Source of the DNA: Aeromonas sp. RU39B
Lineage (GTDB): Bacteria > Pseudomonadota > Gammaproteobacteria > Enterobacterales > Aeromonadaceae
NCBI RefSeq assembly: GCF_900156095.1
Contig: NZ_FTMJ01000002.1
Coordinates: 124,001 to 188,000, forward strand
Direction of reading: 5' to 3'
DNA: 64,000 bases
The position numbers were made by a program, and so were the translations under genes. The notes beneath the pieces were generated by a model that saw only the letters and a program-made list of their open reading frames with translations, had not been told where the DNA came from and did no database searches. Below, piece by piece: positions 1 to 8,775 of this stretch; within the stretch, counting starts at the first letter, position 1; each line of letters opens with the position of its first letter.

Positions 1-1
1 C

Positions 2-727
2 GGCGCCCACTCCTGGCTGCGCCGCGCAGCCGATATTCCGCTCACCAGCTGGGATTACGGTCATCACGCCCTGGTGGCGACGGTGCGCTGTGCCGAAGCG
101 CATGGCGCTGTGGCGCGGCAGATCTTCACCCCCGAGGGGCCGCTGGCGTTTTTGCCGCTGTGGGATGCACATACCTGCTCGATTGTCTGGTCGCTGCCGC
201 CTGAGCGGGCGCAAGCGCTGGTTGCGTGCAGTGAGGCGGATTTTAACCGACAGCTGACGGCTGCATTTGATGCATGCCTTGGCCTGTGTGAAGTGCAAGG
301 GGCGCGCAGTGCAATCCCACTGACCGCCCGGGTGGCGCGCGATTTTGCCCGCGAGCGGGTGGCCCTGATGGGCGATGCGGCGCATACCATCCATCCGCTG
401 GCCGGGCAGGGGGTGAATTTGGGCCTGCTCGATGCCGCCGCGCTGGCTGAGCAGATTCTCAACATGCAGCGCGCCGGCGAGGATATTGGCCTGCTCTCCT
501 CCCTGCGCCCTTATGAGCGCTGGCGCAAGAGCGAAGCGGCGCGCATGTTGGCGGCGATGGAAGGGCTCAAGCGACTGTTTGCCGGTAACCATCCGCTGAA
601 AAAGCTGCTGCGTGGCGTGGGCCTGCTGGCGACCGATCTCGCCAGCCCGGTGAAGCAGCGCTTTATCGCGGCCGCCATGGGGCTGGAAGGGGAGCTGCCA
701 GCGTTGGCCAAGGATGAGAAATTCTAA
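2..727 (+). CDS. ubiI: UbiI/VisC-family FAD monooxygenase, 3' part
   Basis: This is the C-terminal part of a UbiH/UbiF/VisC-type flavin hydroxylase; the 5' end lies outside the window and the frame is open from base 2. The visible part has the family's FAD ribose-binding motif (ALMGDAAHTIHPLAGQG) followed by NLGLLDA. Family members hydroxylate the ubiquinone ring; UbiI acts at C5 of the octaprenylphenol intermediate on the inner face of the membrane. The choice of UbiI over UbiH or UbiF rests on position, because ubiH-ubiI lies directly before gcvTHP in enterobacteria and relatives. A strong terminator follows, so it is the last gene of its operon. Confidence 0.88.
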   Translation, partial: GAHSWLRRAADIPLTSWDYGHHALVATVRCAEAHGAVARQIFTPEGPLAFLPLWDAHTCSIVWSLPPERAQALVACSEADFNRQLTAAFDACLGLCEVQGARSAIPLTARVARDFARERVALMGDAAHTIHPLAGQGVNLGLLDAAALAEQILNMQRAGEDIGLLSSLRPYERWRKSEAARMLAAMEGLKRLFAGNHPLKKLLRGVGLLATDLASPVKQRFIAAAMGLEGELPALAKDEKF

Positions 728-763
728 TAAAAACACCGCTTTCATCTCAAAATAACTAATGCG

Positions 764-804
764 AAAGGGCTGTGAATGCGACCGTGTTCACAGCCTTTTC
801 TTTT
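764..804 (+). terminator. Rho-independent terminator after ubiI
   Basis: A 9-bp stem (GGCTGTGAA at 768-776 pairing with TTCACAGCC at 787-795) is followed by a T-rich tract TTTTCTTTT. It separates ubiI from the gcv genes. Confidence 0.85.
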
Positions 805-811
805 GCTTGGT

Positions 812-827
812 GCGCAAACGTTTTTCA
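812..827. promoter_or_regulatory. Candidate PurR box upstream of gcvT
   Basis: GCGCAAACGTTTTTCA carries the full left half and centre of the PurR operator (ACGCAAACGTTTGCGT). The right half is degenerate beyond TTT. PurR represses gcvTHP in E. coli, so the site makes sense, but it lies well upstream of the best promoter seen at 966-994. A second candidate with core AAACGTTTG lies before fhs. Confidence 0.4.
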
Positions 828-965
828 CGAAAGTGTGATATGCCATGAAAAACTGGCATTTCCTGTTGAAAAGAGGCGGTGAGATTTGGTTTTCTCACTA
901 TGATTTCTCCTCTGTCAGTTTCGGGATGGTGCGGCGCGGATTAGATTTTTTTAAGGGTGTGTCGG

Positions 966-994
966 TTCTACCCGATCTCCCCTTGGCATATAAT
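966..994 (+). promoter_or_regulatory. Candidate sigma-70 promoter for gcvT
   Basis: A perfect -10 hexamer TATAAT lies at 989-994. A weak -35 (TTCTAC, 966-971) is spaced 17 bp upstream. Transcription would start near 1001 and give a leader of about 100 bases containing CCCAAGGCCTTGGGG. I looked for a glycine riboswitch between 728 and 1103 and saw none of its conserved segments. The rest of this 376-base gap holds the ubiI terminator, the PurR-like site and a 6-bp inverted repeat (ATGCCA/TGGCAT, 840-859). Confidence 0.5.
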
Positions 995-1103
995 CGGCCC
1001 CATTCAAGGAACCGGCCCTGCATCCCTGCCCAAGGCCTTGGGGCGCGGGGGAGTGGCCCACACCGTCATCGACCGTGATGGCGGCGAGCAAGGAAACATG
1101 ATG

Positions 1104-2201
1104 ATGACCCAGCAAACCGTTCTCTATCCCAAACATCTGGAAGCGGGCGCCAAGATGGTCGACTTCCACGGTTGGGAGATGCCCATCAACTACGGCTCGC
1201 AAATCGAAGAGCACCATGCGGTGCGAAGCCGTGCCGGCATGTTTGATGTCTCCCACATGACCATCGTCGATCTGCATGGCGAGCGGACCCGCGACTTCCT
1301 GCGTTATCTGCTGGCCAACGACGTGGCCAAGCTCACCGTGCCCGGCAAGGCGCTCTACAGCGGCATGCTGACCGAGCAGGGCGGCGTTATCGACGATCTG
1401 ATTGTCTATTTCCTCACCGAGCATTTTTTCCGTCTGGTGGTCAACTCGGCGACTCGTGACAAAGACCTGGCCTGGATCATCCAGCACGCCAGTGAGTTTG
1501 CCGTCACCGTCACCGAGCGCCCGGAGCTGGCCATGATCGCGGTGCAGGGGCCCGAAGCCAAAGCGCGAGTGGCCACCTTGCTGGACGGCGCGCAGCAAGC
1601 TGCCGTTGCCGACATGAAACCCTTTTTCGGCGTGCAGGCCGGTGAGCTGTTTATTGCCACCACCGGCTATACCGGCGAAGAGGGCTACGAGATTGTGCTG
1701 GCGCAAGAGAAAGCCTGCGATCTGTGGCAATCCTTGCTTGATGCCGGTGTGGCACCCTGTGGTTTGGGGGCGCGTGACACTCTGCGCCTCGAGGCCGGCA
1801 TGAACCTCTATGGTCAGGACATGGACGAGAGCATTTCGCCGCTGGCCGCCAACATGGCCTGGACCATTGCCTGGGAGCCCAGCGATCGCGCCTTTATCGG
1901 CCGCGCTGTGCTGGAAGCGCAAAAAGCCGCCGCGGATCAGCCCAAGCTGGTGGGTCTGCTGATGGAAGAGAAGGGGGTATTGCGTGCCGGTATGCCGGTC
2001 ACCTTTACCGGTAGCGACGGTTCCCTTCGTGAAGGGGTGATCACCTCCGGCACCTTCTCGCCCACTCTGGGTGTGTCGATTGCGCTGGCGCGGGTGCCGC
2101 GTGATATTGGTGCCAGTGCCGAAGTAGAAATTCGCAAAAAGAAGGTGACGGTTGCCGTTACCAAGCCGGCCTTTGTGCGCAATGGCCAGAAGATCGTCTG
2201 A
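1104..2201 (+). CDS. gcvT: Glycine cleavage system T protein (aminomethyltransferase)
   Basis: GcvT transfers the methylene group from aminomethyl-lipoyl GcvH to tetrahydrofolate, releasing ammonia and giving 5,10-methylene-THF. The N-terminus ([20 protein letters not shown]) and the family segment [10 protein letters not shown]-like region ([14 protein letters not shown]) are clear. At 365 residues it matches the usual length. Three ATGs lie in a row (1098, 1101, 1104); I chose 1104 because it aligns with the E. coli start and leaves 9 bases after the AAGGA ribosome site. gcvH follows after 26 bases, so the two are co-transcribed. Confidence 0.95.
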   Translation: MTQQTVLYPKHLEAGAKMVDFHGWEMPINYGSQIEEHHAVRSRAGMFDVSHMTIVDLHGERTRDFLRYLLANDVAKLTVPGKALYSGMLTEQGGVIDDLIVYFLTEHFFRLVVNSATRDKDLAWIIQHASEFAVTVTERPELAMIAVQGPEAKARVATLLDGAQQAAVADMKPFFGVQAGELFIATTGYTGEEGYEIVLAQEKACDLWQSLLDAGVAPCGLGARDTLRLEAGMNLYGQDMDESISPLAANMAWTIAWEPSDRAFIGRAVLEAQKAAADQPKLVGLLMEEKGVLRAGMPVTFTGSDGSLREGVITSGTFSPTLGVSIALARVPRDIGASAEVEIRKKKVTVAVTKPAFVRNGQKIV

Positions 2202-2227
2202 CTCAAGAGAATGAAGGAAGCTGAAAA

Positions 2228-2617
2228 ATGAGCCAAATCCCGAGCGAACTGAAATATGCCACCTCCCACGAGTGGATCCGTGTTGAAGAGAACGGTGAGG
2301 CCGTGGTCGGCATTACCGAGCACGCCCAGGAGCTCTTGGGGGACATGGTGTTTGTCGAGCTGCCCGAAGTGGGCAAGCAGGTAAGCGCCGGTGACGACTG
2401 CGCCGTGGCCGAATCGGTTAAGGCCGCCTCTGATATCTACAGCCCGGTCAGCGGCGAGATCATCGCGGTCAACGAAGAGCTCGAAGGCAGCCCCGAGCTG
2501 GTTAACTCCGACCCCTACGGCGCTGGCTGGATGTTTCGCATCAAGCTCGACGATGCCGGCGAGCTCGACAACCTGCTGGACGCTGACGGCTACCAGAACG
2601 TGGTGGACGAAGAGTAA
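2228..2617 (+). CDS. gcvH: Glycine cleavage system H protein
   Basis: This 129-residue lipoyl carrier shuttles the aminomethyl group between GcvP and GcvT and passes electrons to the L protein. The lipoylated lysine is K65 within [15 protein letters not shown], and the acidic C-terminus (NVVDEE) is typical. A clean ribosome site (GAAGGAAG) precedes the ATG. A strong terminator lies just after the stop, so gcvP beyond it is either reached by read-through or has its own promoter. Confidence 0.97.
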   Translation: MSQIPSELKYATSHEWIRVEENGEAVVGITEHAQELLGDMVFVELPEVGKQVSAGDDCAVAESVKAASDIYSPVSGEIIAVNEELEGSPELVNSDPYGAGWMFRIKLDDAGELDNLLDADGYQNVVDEE

Positions 2618-2625
2618 TAAAACGA

Positions 2626-2650
2626 GGCCCTGCTATGGCGGGGCCTTTTT
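2626..2650 (+). terminator. Terminator between gcvH and gcvP
   Basis: GGCCCTGC (2626-2633) pairs with GCGGGGCC (2638-2645, one T-G pair) around a 4-base loop and is followed by TTTTT. It splits what is usually one gcvTHP unit and could lower GcvP output relative to GcvT and GcvH. Confidence 0.8.
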
Positions 2651-2706
2651 GATCGCGCCTTGGCCTGATGGTGCAAATGGCGCGATCTGCCACGCAGCGT
2701 TGCCCA

Positions 2707-2728
2707 GATGACAGCCTTAGCTGTCATC
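2707..2728. other. Perfect 9-bp hairpin in the gcvH-gcvP gap
   Basis: GATGACAGC (2707-2715), loop CTTA, then GCTGTCATC (2720-2728). No T tract follows, so it is not a simple terminator. It may be an operator or an RNA element in the gcvP leader. The remainder of the 198-base gap shows nothing else I can name. Confidence 0.55.
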
Positions 2729-2815
2729 GCGGGTATGTTCTGGCCGACACAAGAACCAGGATTGCATGCTGTGACATCGCAGTCCGTGAACGTGAAGCAA
2801 GGAAGATAAAGGGAA

Positions 2816-5689
2816 ATGACCCAGTCACTGTTTGAACTTGAACAATCGCGCGATTTTATCCGTCGCCATATTGGTCCGGGTGAGCAGGAGCTTGCCGCCA
2901 TGCTGGCTGAAGTCGGGGCAACCAGCCTTGATGATCTGATTGACCAAACTGTTCCGGCTGCCATTCGCCGCCCGGCGCCGCTTGGTATCGGTGCGCCGAT
3001 GACCGAAGTGGCCGCGTTGGCGCGCCTCAAAGGCTATGCCGCCCAAAACCGACTCGCCAAGAACTATATCGGGATGGGCTATCACGACACCCATGTGCCG
3101 TTCGTGATTTTGCGCAACGTCTTGGAAAATCCGGGCTGGTATACCGCCTATACCCCTTATCAGCCGGAGCTGGCTCAAGGCCGGCTCGAAGCGCTGCTGA
3201 ACTTCCAGCAGATGACGCTGGATTTGACCGGCATGGATCTGGCCAGTGCCTCCTTGCTTGACGAAGCGACCGCTGCGGCCGAAGCGATGGCGCTGGCTAA
3301 ACGCACTGCCAAGTCCAAATCGACCCTGTTTTTTGTCGCCGATGACGTGCATCCGCAAGTGATCGACGTGGTGCGTGAGCGCGCCGTTCACTTTGGCTTT
3401 GAGGTTAAAGTCGGTCCGGCGGCAGAGGCCACTGGTGAAGAGGTGTTTGGGGCTCTGTTCCAATATCCGGGCAGCACCGGCGCCGTGCACGATCTGCGCG
3501 ATCTGATTGCCGCCGTTCAGGCCCAGAAGGGGCTGGCCTGCGTCAGCGCCGATATTCTGTCGCTGCTGCTGCTTAAATCCCCCGGTGAGCTGGGTGCCGA
3601 CGTGGTGCTGGGCTCGGCGCAGCGCTTTGGCGTGCCGATGGGTTACGGCGGCCCGCATGCCGCCTTCTTTGCTACCCGCGATGCCTACAAGCGCTCCATG
3701 CCGGGTCGCATCATCGGTGTATCCAAAGATGCTCGCGGCAAAGTGGCGCTGCGTATGGCGATGCAAACCCGCGAGCAGCACATTCGCCGCGAGAAGGCGA
3801 ACTCCAACATCTGTACCGCCCAGGTGCTGCTGGCCAATATGGCAAGCTTCTATGCCGTGTACCACGGTCCGGTGGGGCTTAAAACCATCGCATCGCGCGT
3901 CCATCGCCTGACCACCATTTTGGCGCTCGGCCTGCAAAGCAAGGGGCTGACGCTGGCCCACGACACCTGGTTTGATACCCTGACTATTCGCACAGCCGAC
4001 AAGGACGCACTGATTACCCGCGCCGAAGCGCTGGGCATCAACCTGCGCCGCGATCTGGATGGCGCCGTCGGTGTATCCTTCTCGGAAACCACCACCCGTG
4101 ACGATATTGCCGAGCTGTTTGCACTGCTGCTTGGTGACAATCACGGCCTGGATATAGCCGCGCTGGATGCGCAGGCGCAGCAGCATGCCGCCATTCCAAG
4201 CGAGCTGCTGCGTAGCGATGCGGTGCTGACCCATCCGGTGTTTAATAGCTATCACTCGGAAACCGAGATGCTGCGCTATATCCACCGGCTCGAAGCCAAG
4301 GACTTGGCGCTCAACTACGCCATGATCTCCTTAGGCTCGTGTACCATGAAGCTTAACGCCACCGCCGAGATGATCCCGGTGACCTGGCCCGAGTTTGGCA
4401 AATTGCACCCGTTTGCGCCGGCGGCTCAAGCCAAGGGTTATCAGCATCTCATCAGCGATCTGGAAAACTGGCTGGTGAAGGTGACCGGTTACGATGCCAT
4501 CTGCATGCAGCCCAACTCGGGCGCGCAGGGCGAATATGCCGGGCTGCTTGCCATCAAGAAGTACCATGAATCCCGTGGCGAAGGGCATCGCGACATCTGC
4601 CTTATCCCGGCGTCGGCGCATGGCACCAACCCGGCATCGGCCCAGATGGCCGGTCTTAAGGTGATTGTCACCGCCTGTGATAAATCCGGTAACGTCGATC
4701 TGGACGATTTGCGCGCCAAGGCGGCAGAAGCGGGTGATAACCTCTCCTGCCTGATGGTGACTTACCCCTCGACCCACGGTGTGTATGAGGAGACCATCAA
4801 GGAGGTGTGCGACATCGTGCATCAGCACGGCGGTCAGGTGTATCTCGATGGCGCCAACATGAACGCCCAGGTGGGCATCACCGCGCCCGGCTTTATTGGC
4901 GCGGATGTTTCGCACCTCAACTTGCACAAAACCTTCGCTATTCCCCACGGCGGCGGTGGCCCGGGTATGGGCCCGATTGGCGTGAAAGCTCACCTGGCCC
5001 CCTTTGTCGCTGGCCACGCCGTGGTGAAAACCGATAAGCCGAGCCGTGATAATGGCGCGGTATCGGCCGCACCGTTTGGCTCAGCCTCGATTCTGCCCAT
5101 CAGCTGGATGTATATCGCCATGCTGGGCGACGAGGGGCTAAAACAGGCCACTCAGGTTGCCATTCTCAATGCCAACTACCTGGCGAAAAAGCTCGGTGAT
5201 GCGTTCCCGGTGCTCTATGCCGGCCGCGGTGGTCGCGTGGCGCACGAATGCATCCTCGATATTCGTCCTATTAAGGAAGCATCCGGTATTAGCGAAATGG
5301 ATGTGGCCAAGCGCCTGATGGATTACGGCTTCCATGCGCCGACCATGAGCTTCCCGGTGGCGGGCACTTTGATGGTCGAGCCGACCGAATCGGAATCCAA
5401 GCGTGAGCTGGACCGGTTTATCGAAGCCATGCTCTCCATTCGCGCAGAAATCGCCAAGGTGGAAGCCGGCAACTGGCCGCTGACTGACAACCCCTTGGTG
5501 CATTCGCCGCACACCCAGGACGACGTGATGGACGACGAATGGTGTCGCGCCTATACCCGCGCCGAAGCCGTCTTCCCCTCGAGTGCCGTTCGCGCCTCGA
5601 AGTTGTGGCCGACGGTTAACCGCATCGACGACGTCTACGGCGACCGCAACCTGTTCTGCAGCTGCGTACCACTCGAAGAGTATCTGTAA
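2816..5689 (+). CDS. gcvP: Glycine dehydrogenase (decarboxylating), P protein
   Basis: GcvP is the PLP enzyme that decarboxylates glycine and loads the aminomethyl group onto lipoyl-GcvH. The 957-residue length is that of the single-chain form. The PLP lysine is K705 in [16 protein letters not shown], and the glycine-rich GGGGPGMGP loop follows. The N-terminal half shows the expected FIRRHIGPG and [20 protein letters not shown] segments. The ATG at 2816 has AGGGAA just upstream. A 14-bp-stem terminator ends the unit. Confidence 0.97.
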   Translation: MTQSLFELEQSRDFIRRHIGPGEQELAAMLAEVGATSLDDLIDQTVPAAIRRPAPLGIGAPMTEVAALARLKGYAAQNRLAKNYIGMGYHDTHVPFVILRNVLENPGWYTAYTPYQPELAQGRLEALLNFQQMTLDLTGMDLASASLLDEATAAAEAMALAKRTAKSKSTLFFVADDVHPQVIDVVRERAVHFGFEVKVGPAAEATGEEVFGALFQYPGSTGAVHDLRDLIAAVQAQKGLACVSADILSLLLLKSPGELGADVVLGSAQRFGVPMGYGGPHAAFFATRDAYKRSMPGRIIGVSKDARGKVALRMAMQTREQHIRREKANSNICTAQVLLANMASFYAVYHGPVGLKTIASRVHRLTTILALGLQSKGLTLAHDTWFDTLTIRTADKDALITRAEALGINLRRDLDGAVGVSFSETTTRDDIAELFALLLGDNHGLDIAALDAQAQQHAAIPSELLRSDAVLTHPVFNSYHSETEMLRYIHRLEAKDLALNYAMISLGSCTMKLNATAEMIPVTWPEFGKLHPFAPAAQAKGYQHLISDLENWLVKVTGYDAICMQPNSGAQGEYAGLLAIKKYHESRGEGHRDICLIPASAHGTNPASAQMAGLKVIVTACDKSGNVDLDDLRAKAAEAGDNLSCLMVTYPSTHGVYEETIKEVCDIVHQHGGQVYLDGANMNAQVGITAPGFIGADVSHLNLHKTFAIPHGGGGPGMGPIGVKAHLAPFVAGHAVVKTDKPSRDNGAVSAAPFGSASILPISWMYIAMLGDEGLKQATQVAILNANYLAKKLGDAFPVLYAGRGGRVAHECILDIRPIKEASGISEMDVAKRLMDYGFHAPTMSFPVAGTLMVEPTESESKRELDRFIEAMLSIRAEIAKVEAGNWPLTDNPLVHSPHTQDDVMDDEWCRAYTRAEAVFPSSAVRASKLWPTVNRIDDVYGDRNLFCSCVPLEEYL

Positions 5690-5716
5690 CATCTTGTTCT
5701 GATGTGGTTTATGAAG

Positions 5717-5751
5717 CCAGCAAGCCCCGGGAGACCGGGGCTTGCTGGTTT
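5717..5751 (+). terminator. Strong terminator after gcvP
   Basis: A perfect 14-bp stem (CCAGCAAGCCCCGG / CCGGGGCTTGCTGG) with a GAGA loop, then TTTCT. It marks the border between core genes and the AT-rich glycan island. Confidence 0.85.
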
Positions 5752-5981
5752 CTGACCTGTTTGTCATGCCGTTAGAACTCAGTGAGGGGTGTGTAAGCGT
5801 GAAAGAGCTAGCCAAAATCAAACTTTCGGTAATTAAATAACCGTTTGACTCCTCGGATGGGGATTTACAGTAGTCTCGTTGCTTAAGCTGATGGTAAACT
5901 TTCGCGTGCATGAGAGACATGTAGTCGGGTTGTACTCTCATAACTAACTAATTGATTAAAAAGGTTTCATCAGGAGAACCG

Positions 5982-6101
5982 GTGAACCAAAGTCAACAAT
6001 CTGGCTGGCTAAAATTCAATCAGCATTGTGGGGGCTGCAACCCAAGGGCGGTAGCTTGGTTGTCATATATGAAGCATTGTGTGGCCATATGTTTGTCGTG
6101 A
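5982..6101 (+). CDS. Possible 39-residue leader peptide spanning JUMPstart
   Basis: A GTG-started frame of 39 codons begins 5 bases after a clear AGGAG (5972-5976) and runs to a TGA at 6099-6101. The product starts with a polar stretch (MNQSQQSGWLKFNQ) and holds five cysteines, including HCGGC. I recognise no family. The frame runs across the whole JUMPstart/ops sequence, so translation of it would put a ribosome close behind RNA polymerase at the ops pause. It could be chance; the evidence is only the ribosome site and the open frame. Confidence 0.3.
   Translation: MNQSQQSGWLKFNQHCGGCNPRAVAWLSYMKHCVAICLS
6024..6058 (+). promoter_or_regulatory. JUMPstart element with ops site (RfaH recruitment)
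   Basis: The stretch reads CATTG...GGGGCTGCAACCC and ends in GGCGGTAGCTTG (6047-6058), matching the ops core GGCGGTAGnnTG. The preceding GGnGCTGnAAnCC pattern matches the JUMPstart consensus found before O-antigen and capsule operons. In E. coli, ops pauses RNA polymerase and recruits the antiterminator RfaH, allowing transcription of long glycan operons. Confidence 0.85.
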
Positions 6102-6115
6102 GAGATATTCGTTAA

Positions 6116-6856
6116 TTGCCTAAACATATTTTTCTAAGCCCCGTTCTAAAACTCGATTCAATTCACTTATGTAAGTTGATTGAATACGCGCAACAACTCC
6201 CGAATGTCTTATTTATCATTTCATATCAAATAAGTGACATCATTAATCTCTCTTCAACAAGAGATAACATTGTTATTATCTCCCCAGAGATTAAAATGTC
6301 ACGTACTGAACACTGGTCATTTATTTTAGAAAAAATAAATATGTATCCATGCGATACCTTTTCATTTATTTTTTATGGAGATGAGATCGAGTGTCACACT
6401 TTCAAGGATATATCTATCCCTGATTCTGATATGATTTTTAGTAATTCATATATTATTTGTAGAGGCAGTAGTCAATCAATAAAGAGACATATACAAATTA
6501 AAAAGAATGCTAGGGGGAATATTTATCTGCTCATGCATCTTGGATTGGCAACGGTTGCGCCCTTACAACGTTTTATCTTTAAAAGAGAATGTGCGCGATT
6601 GCTCTCTTTTTCGAATGAAAATCCGTACTTTTCAGACCAAGATGCAATAATTTCCTTGCTTAGTCATAAGAACATATCAATTCGCTATATTGATTCACCA
6701 TTTTACGTTTTCAATTTGAAAAGTAGACGTGTCGAAAATAACATGAAGTTAATTGACAAACTGAGCTTGGCGAAAAAATTTTTTAAAAAACACAATTGTA
6801 AAACAGGCTTTGTTTTATACACAATAATGCAACTGATAAAACATGTCATTAGGTGA
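6116..6856 (+). CDS. Possible glycosyltransferase, first gene of glycan island
   Basis: The product is 246 residues and I do not recognise the family with confidence. Some features recall a compact GT-A glycosyltransferase: an acidic patch after a beta-strand (FSFIFYGDEIE), a mid-region LATVAPLQRFIFKRE, and YFSDQDAIISLL, which sits where such enzymes carry a conserved aspartate. The start is uncertain: the frame opens right after a stop, and the only early start codon is TTG at 6116 with no good ribosome site; the next ATG is at 6296. The coding sequence is strongly AT-rich. It ends 3 bases before the HAD gene. Confidence 0.5.
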   Translation: MPKHIFLSPVLKLDSIHLCKLIEYAQQLPNVLFIISYQISDIINLSSTRDNIVIISPEIKMSRTEHWSFILEKINMYPCDTFSFIFYGDEIECHTFKDISIPDSDMIFSNSYIICRGSSQSIKRHIQIKKNARGNIYLLMHLGLATVAPLQRFIFKRECARLLSFSNENPYFSDQDAIISLLSHKNISIRYIDSPFYVFNLKSRRVENNMKLIDKLSLAKKFFKKHNCKTGFVLYTIMQLIKHVIR

Positions 6857-6859
6857 AAA

Positions 6860-7237
6860 ATGAAAAAGTTAATTGTAGATATTGATATGACCATGACTAA
6901 AGGAAAAGGCCCTCAGGGTTATATCGATGCCATTGTCAATGCTGATGTGGTGGAAAAGATAAAAGAGTATAAAAAACTTGGTTTTGATATCGTACTGAAT
7001 ACTAGCAGAAATATGAACTCCTATAATGGTAATGTAGGTTTAATAAATAAAAACACATTGCCAACAATTCTTTCCTGGTTAGAAAAAAATAACATCCCGT
7101 ATGACGAAATCTACGTTGGCAAGCCATGGTGTGGTCATGATGGTTTCTACATTGATGATCGTGCCATACGGCCGAGTGAATTCGTTTCCATGTCATATGA
7201 TGAAATTATTACTATGCTGGATAGAGAAAAAAAATGA
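6860..7237 (+). CDS. HAD-superfamily phosphatase of capsule type
   Basis: This 125-residue protein belongs to the small HAD phosphatases found in capsule and O-antigen loci. The catalytic DxD is D7-I-D9 in LIVDIDMTMT. Motif II is NTSRNM, and the C-terminal VGKPWCGHDGFYIDDRAIRP carries the conserved lysine and the acidic pair. It probably removes phosphate from a small phospho-sugar or phospho-alcohol intermediate; the substrate is unknown. It overlaps the next gene by 4 bases, so the two are translationally coupled. Confidence 0.85.
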   Translation: MKKLIVDIDMTMTKGKGPQGYIDAIVNADVVEKIKEYKKLGFDIVLNTSRNMNSYNGNVGLINKNTLPTILSWLEKNNIPYDEIYVGKPWCGHDGFYIDDRAIRPSEFVSMSYDEIITMLDREKK

Positions 7238-8775
7238 ACACAATAATATTGTCCGGACAGTATGTTACGCAGGAGCTGCAAGTTGAATTCGGTCTGATTC
7301 CGCCGGCATTTCTCCCTGTAGGTAACCGTCGCCTTTATGAATATCAAATTGCAAATATCAAAGAAAGTGCATCTGATGGCCTAATCTATTTGACTTTGCC
7401 AAAGAGTTACGCGCTCAGTGATTGGGATAAGTTAGAACTAGATAGACAGCATGTTAGGATCATTTGGGTTGATGAGCACTTCTCATTAGGGCAGTCGATC
7501 AGTTATGTTTTGGCCTCGATGCCAGATTTAACACAGGAAGTCTCAATATATTATGGAGACACATTATTTCGTCAGAGTATTGAGTGTGTTGGGGATGCCG
7601 CTTTTGTCGCGAAACCTGATCATAATTATCTTTGGTTATCACTCGGCAAAGATACATACAATGATGATAAAACGGTATTTTGTGGTTATCTTAAGGTGTG
7701 TAAACCTGTTCACCTTATTAAAGCTCTGATCCAGAGTAACTTTGATTTGGAATCAGGATTATATAGATATCATGCTACGTATCCAATCGCGAAGTTATTT
7801 AGGAGTGACTGGCTTGATTTCGGTCATCTGAATACATATTTTAATTCTAAAACAATCGTAACGACAGAACGTGCTTTTAACTCGCTTGAAATAACTAAGA
7901 ATCATGTTCTGAAAAGATCTGAAAAGGATACAAAACTCCAGGCCGAAGCGTTATGGTTTAACTCTATTCCAGAAGAGTTATGCCACTTTACTCCTCGCTT
8001 GATATCTCATGGTAAACAGAATTCCGGCTATTATTATAAACTTGAATATTTATACCATCCGACGTTAACCGAGTTGTTTGTTTTCGGTCATCAGCCGGCT
8101 ATCGTATGGGAAAGAATCATCGGAGCATGTTTTGATTTCGTTAACAGTTGCCGGGCACTTAATAATACAGTAAATGATCTCGATGATAATTTTTATCCAG
8201 CATTCGTTTTGAAAAACCAGGAGCGGCTAGAATCATTTCTATCGGATAATCCTCGTTATGCAAAACCAATCGCGAATCCGAAGGGCCAAGAGTACCTGTT
8301 GAGAGACATTCTTGAACAGTGTCATAAACTCATTGATACTAACTCACATAAAACATTTGTCCATGGTGATCTCTGCTTTAGTAATATTCTTTTTGATTTC
8401 AGGAAAAATGATATCAAAGTTATTGATCCCAGAGGGATCAGCTTTGACGGAACTATCACATCGTTGGGGGATACCCGCTATGATTTAGCTAAGCTATGTC
8501 ATTCTGCGATAGGTAAATATGACCTGATTGTATCAGACACATTCAGCGTCGAAGATGATGGTCACGAGTTAAAGTTGGTTCTCCCTGATCATAATGTCGA
8601 TCTCTCCGATAGTATCCGTGACAATATTGAAAAAATGGGATTTTCATTCAATGAAATTATGGCAATGACCTGCACATTGTTCCTGTCAATGTTACCGCTA
8701 CACTATGACAAACCGCTACGTCAACAAGCCTTTATTGCTACAGCTATAAAGTTATATCAAGGAATCAAGAAATGA
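7234..8775 (+). CDS. Nucleotidyltransferase-like / APH-type kinase fusion
   Basis: A 513-residue two-domain protein. Residues 1 to about 230 resemble a sugar-nucleotide transferase (PPAFLPVGNRRLYEYQI corresponds to the PKxLxPVxxxPLxxYxL segment), but the N-terminal GxGTR loop is replaced by LSGQYVTQELQ, so this domain may be degenerate. The rest is an aminoglycoside/choline-kinase fold with the Brenner motif HGDLCFSN (H377, D379, N384), a metal-site IDPRG (D398) and GDTRYDLAKL. It overlaps its neighbours by 4 bases on each side. I infer a role in making an activated phosphorylated decoration for the glycan; the substrate cannot be read from sequence. Confidence 0.75.
   Translation: MNTIILSGQYVTQELQVEFGLIPPAFLPVGNRRLYEYQIANIKESASDGLIYLTLPKSYALSDWDKLELDRQHVRIIWVDEHFSLGQSISYVLASMPDLTQEVSIYYGDTLFRQSIECVGDAAFVAKPDHNYLWLSLGKDTYNDDKTVFCGYLKVCKPVHLIKALIQSNFDLESGLYRYHATYPIAKLFRSDWLDFGHLNTYFNSKTIVTTERAFNSLEITKNHVLKRSEKDTKLQAEALWFNSIPEELCHFTPRLISHGKQNSGYYYKLEYLYHPTLTELFVFGHQPAIVWERIIGACFDFVNSCRALNNTVNDLDDNFYPAFVLKNQERLESFLSDNPRYAKPIANPKGQEYLLRDILEQCHKLIDTNSHKTFVHGDLCFSNILFDFRKNDIKVIDPRGISFDGTITSLGDTRYDLAKLCHSAIGKYDLIVSDTFSVEDDGHELKLVLPDHNVDLSDSIRDNIEKMGFSFNEIMAMTCTLFLSMLPLHYDKPLRQQAFIATAIKLYQGIKK

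Larger units (their letters stand above)
5752..6115 (+). promoter_or_regulatory. Leader region of the glycan island
   Basis: Base composition becomes AT-rich here. The stretch holds the JUMPstart/ops element (6024-6058) and a short open frame with a good ribosome site (5982-6101). The glycan promoter should lie between 5830 and 5960, but I could not single out a convincing -35/-10 pair. Confidence 0.5.

Noticed and set aside
728-1103. Glycine riboswitch before gcvT
   Set aside because: The conserved aptamer segments seen before gcv genes in other bacteria are absent; only a terminator, a promoter and simple repeats were found.
951-1922. Long minus-strand open frame over gcvT
   Set aside because: Shadow of gcvT in GC-rich DNA; gcvT is fully supported by family motifs.
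2825-4285. 486-codon minus-strand frame over gcvP
   Set aside because: Shadow of gcvP; composition is biased (His, Gln, Arg rich) and there is no ribosome site or domain.
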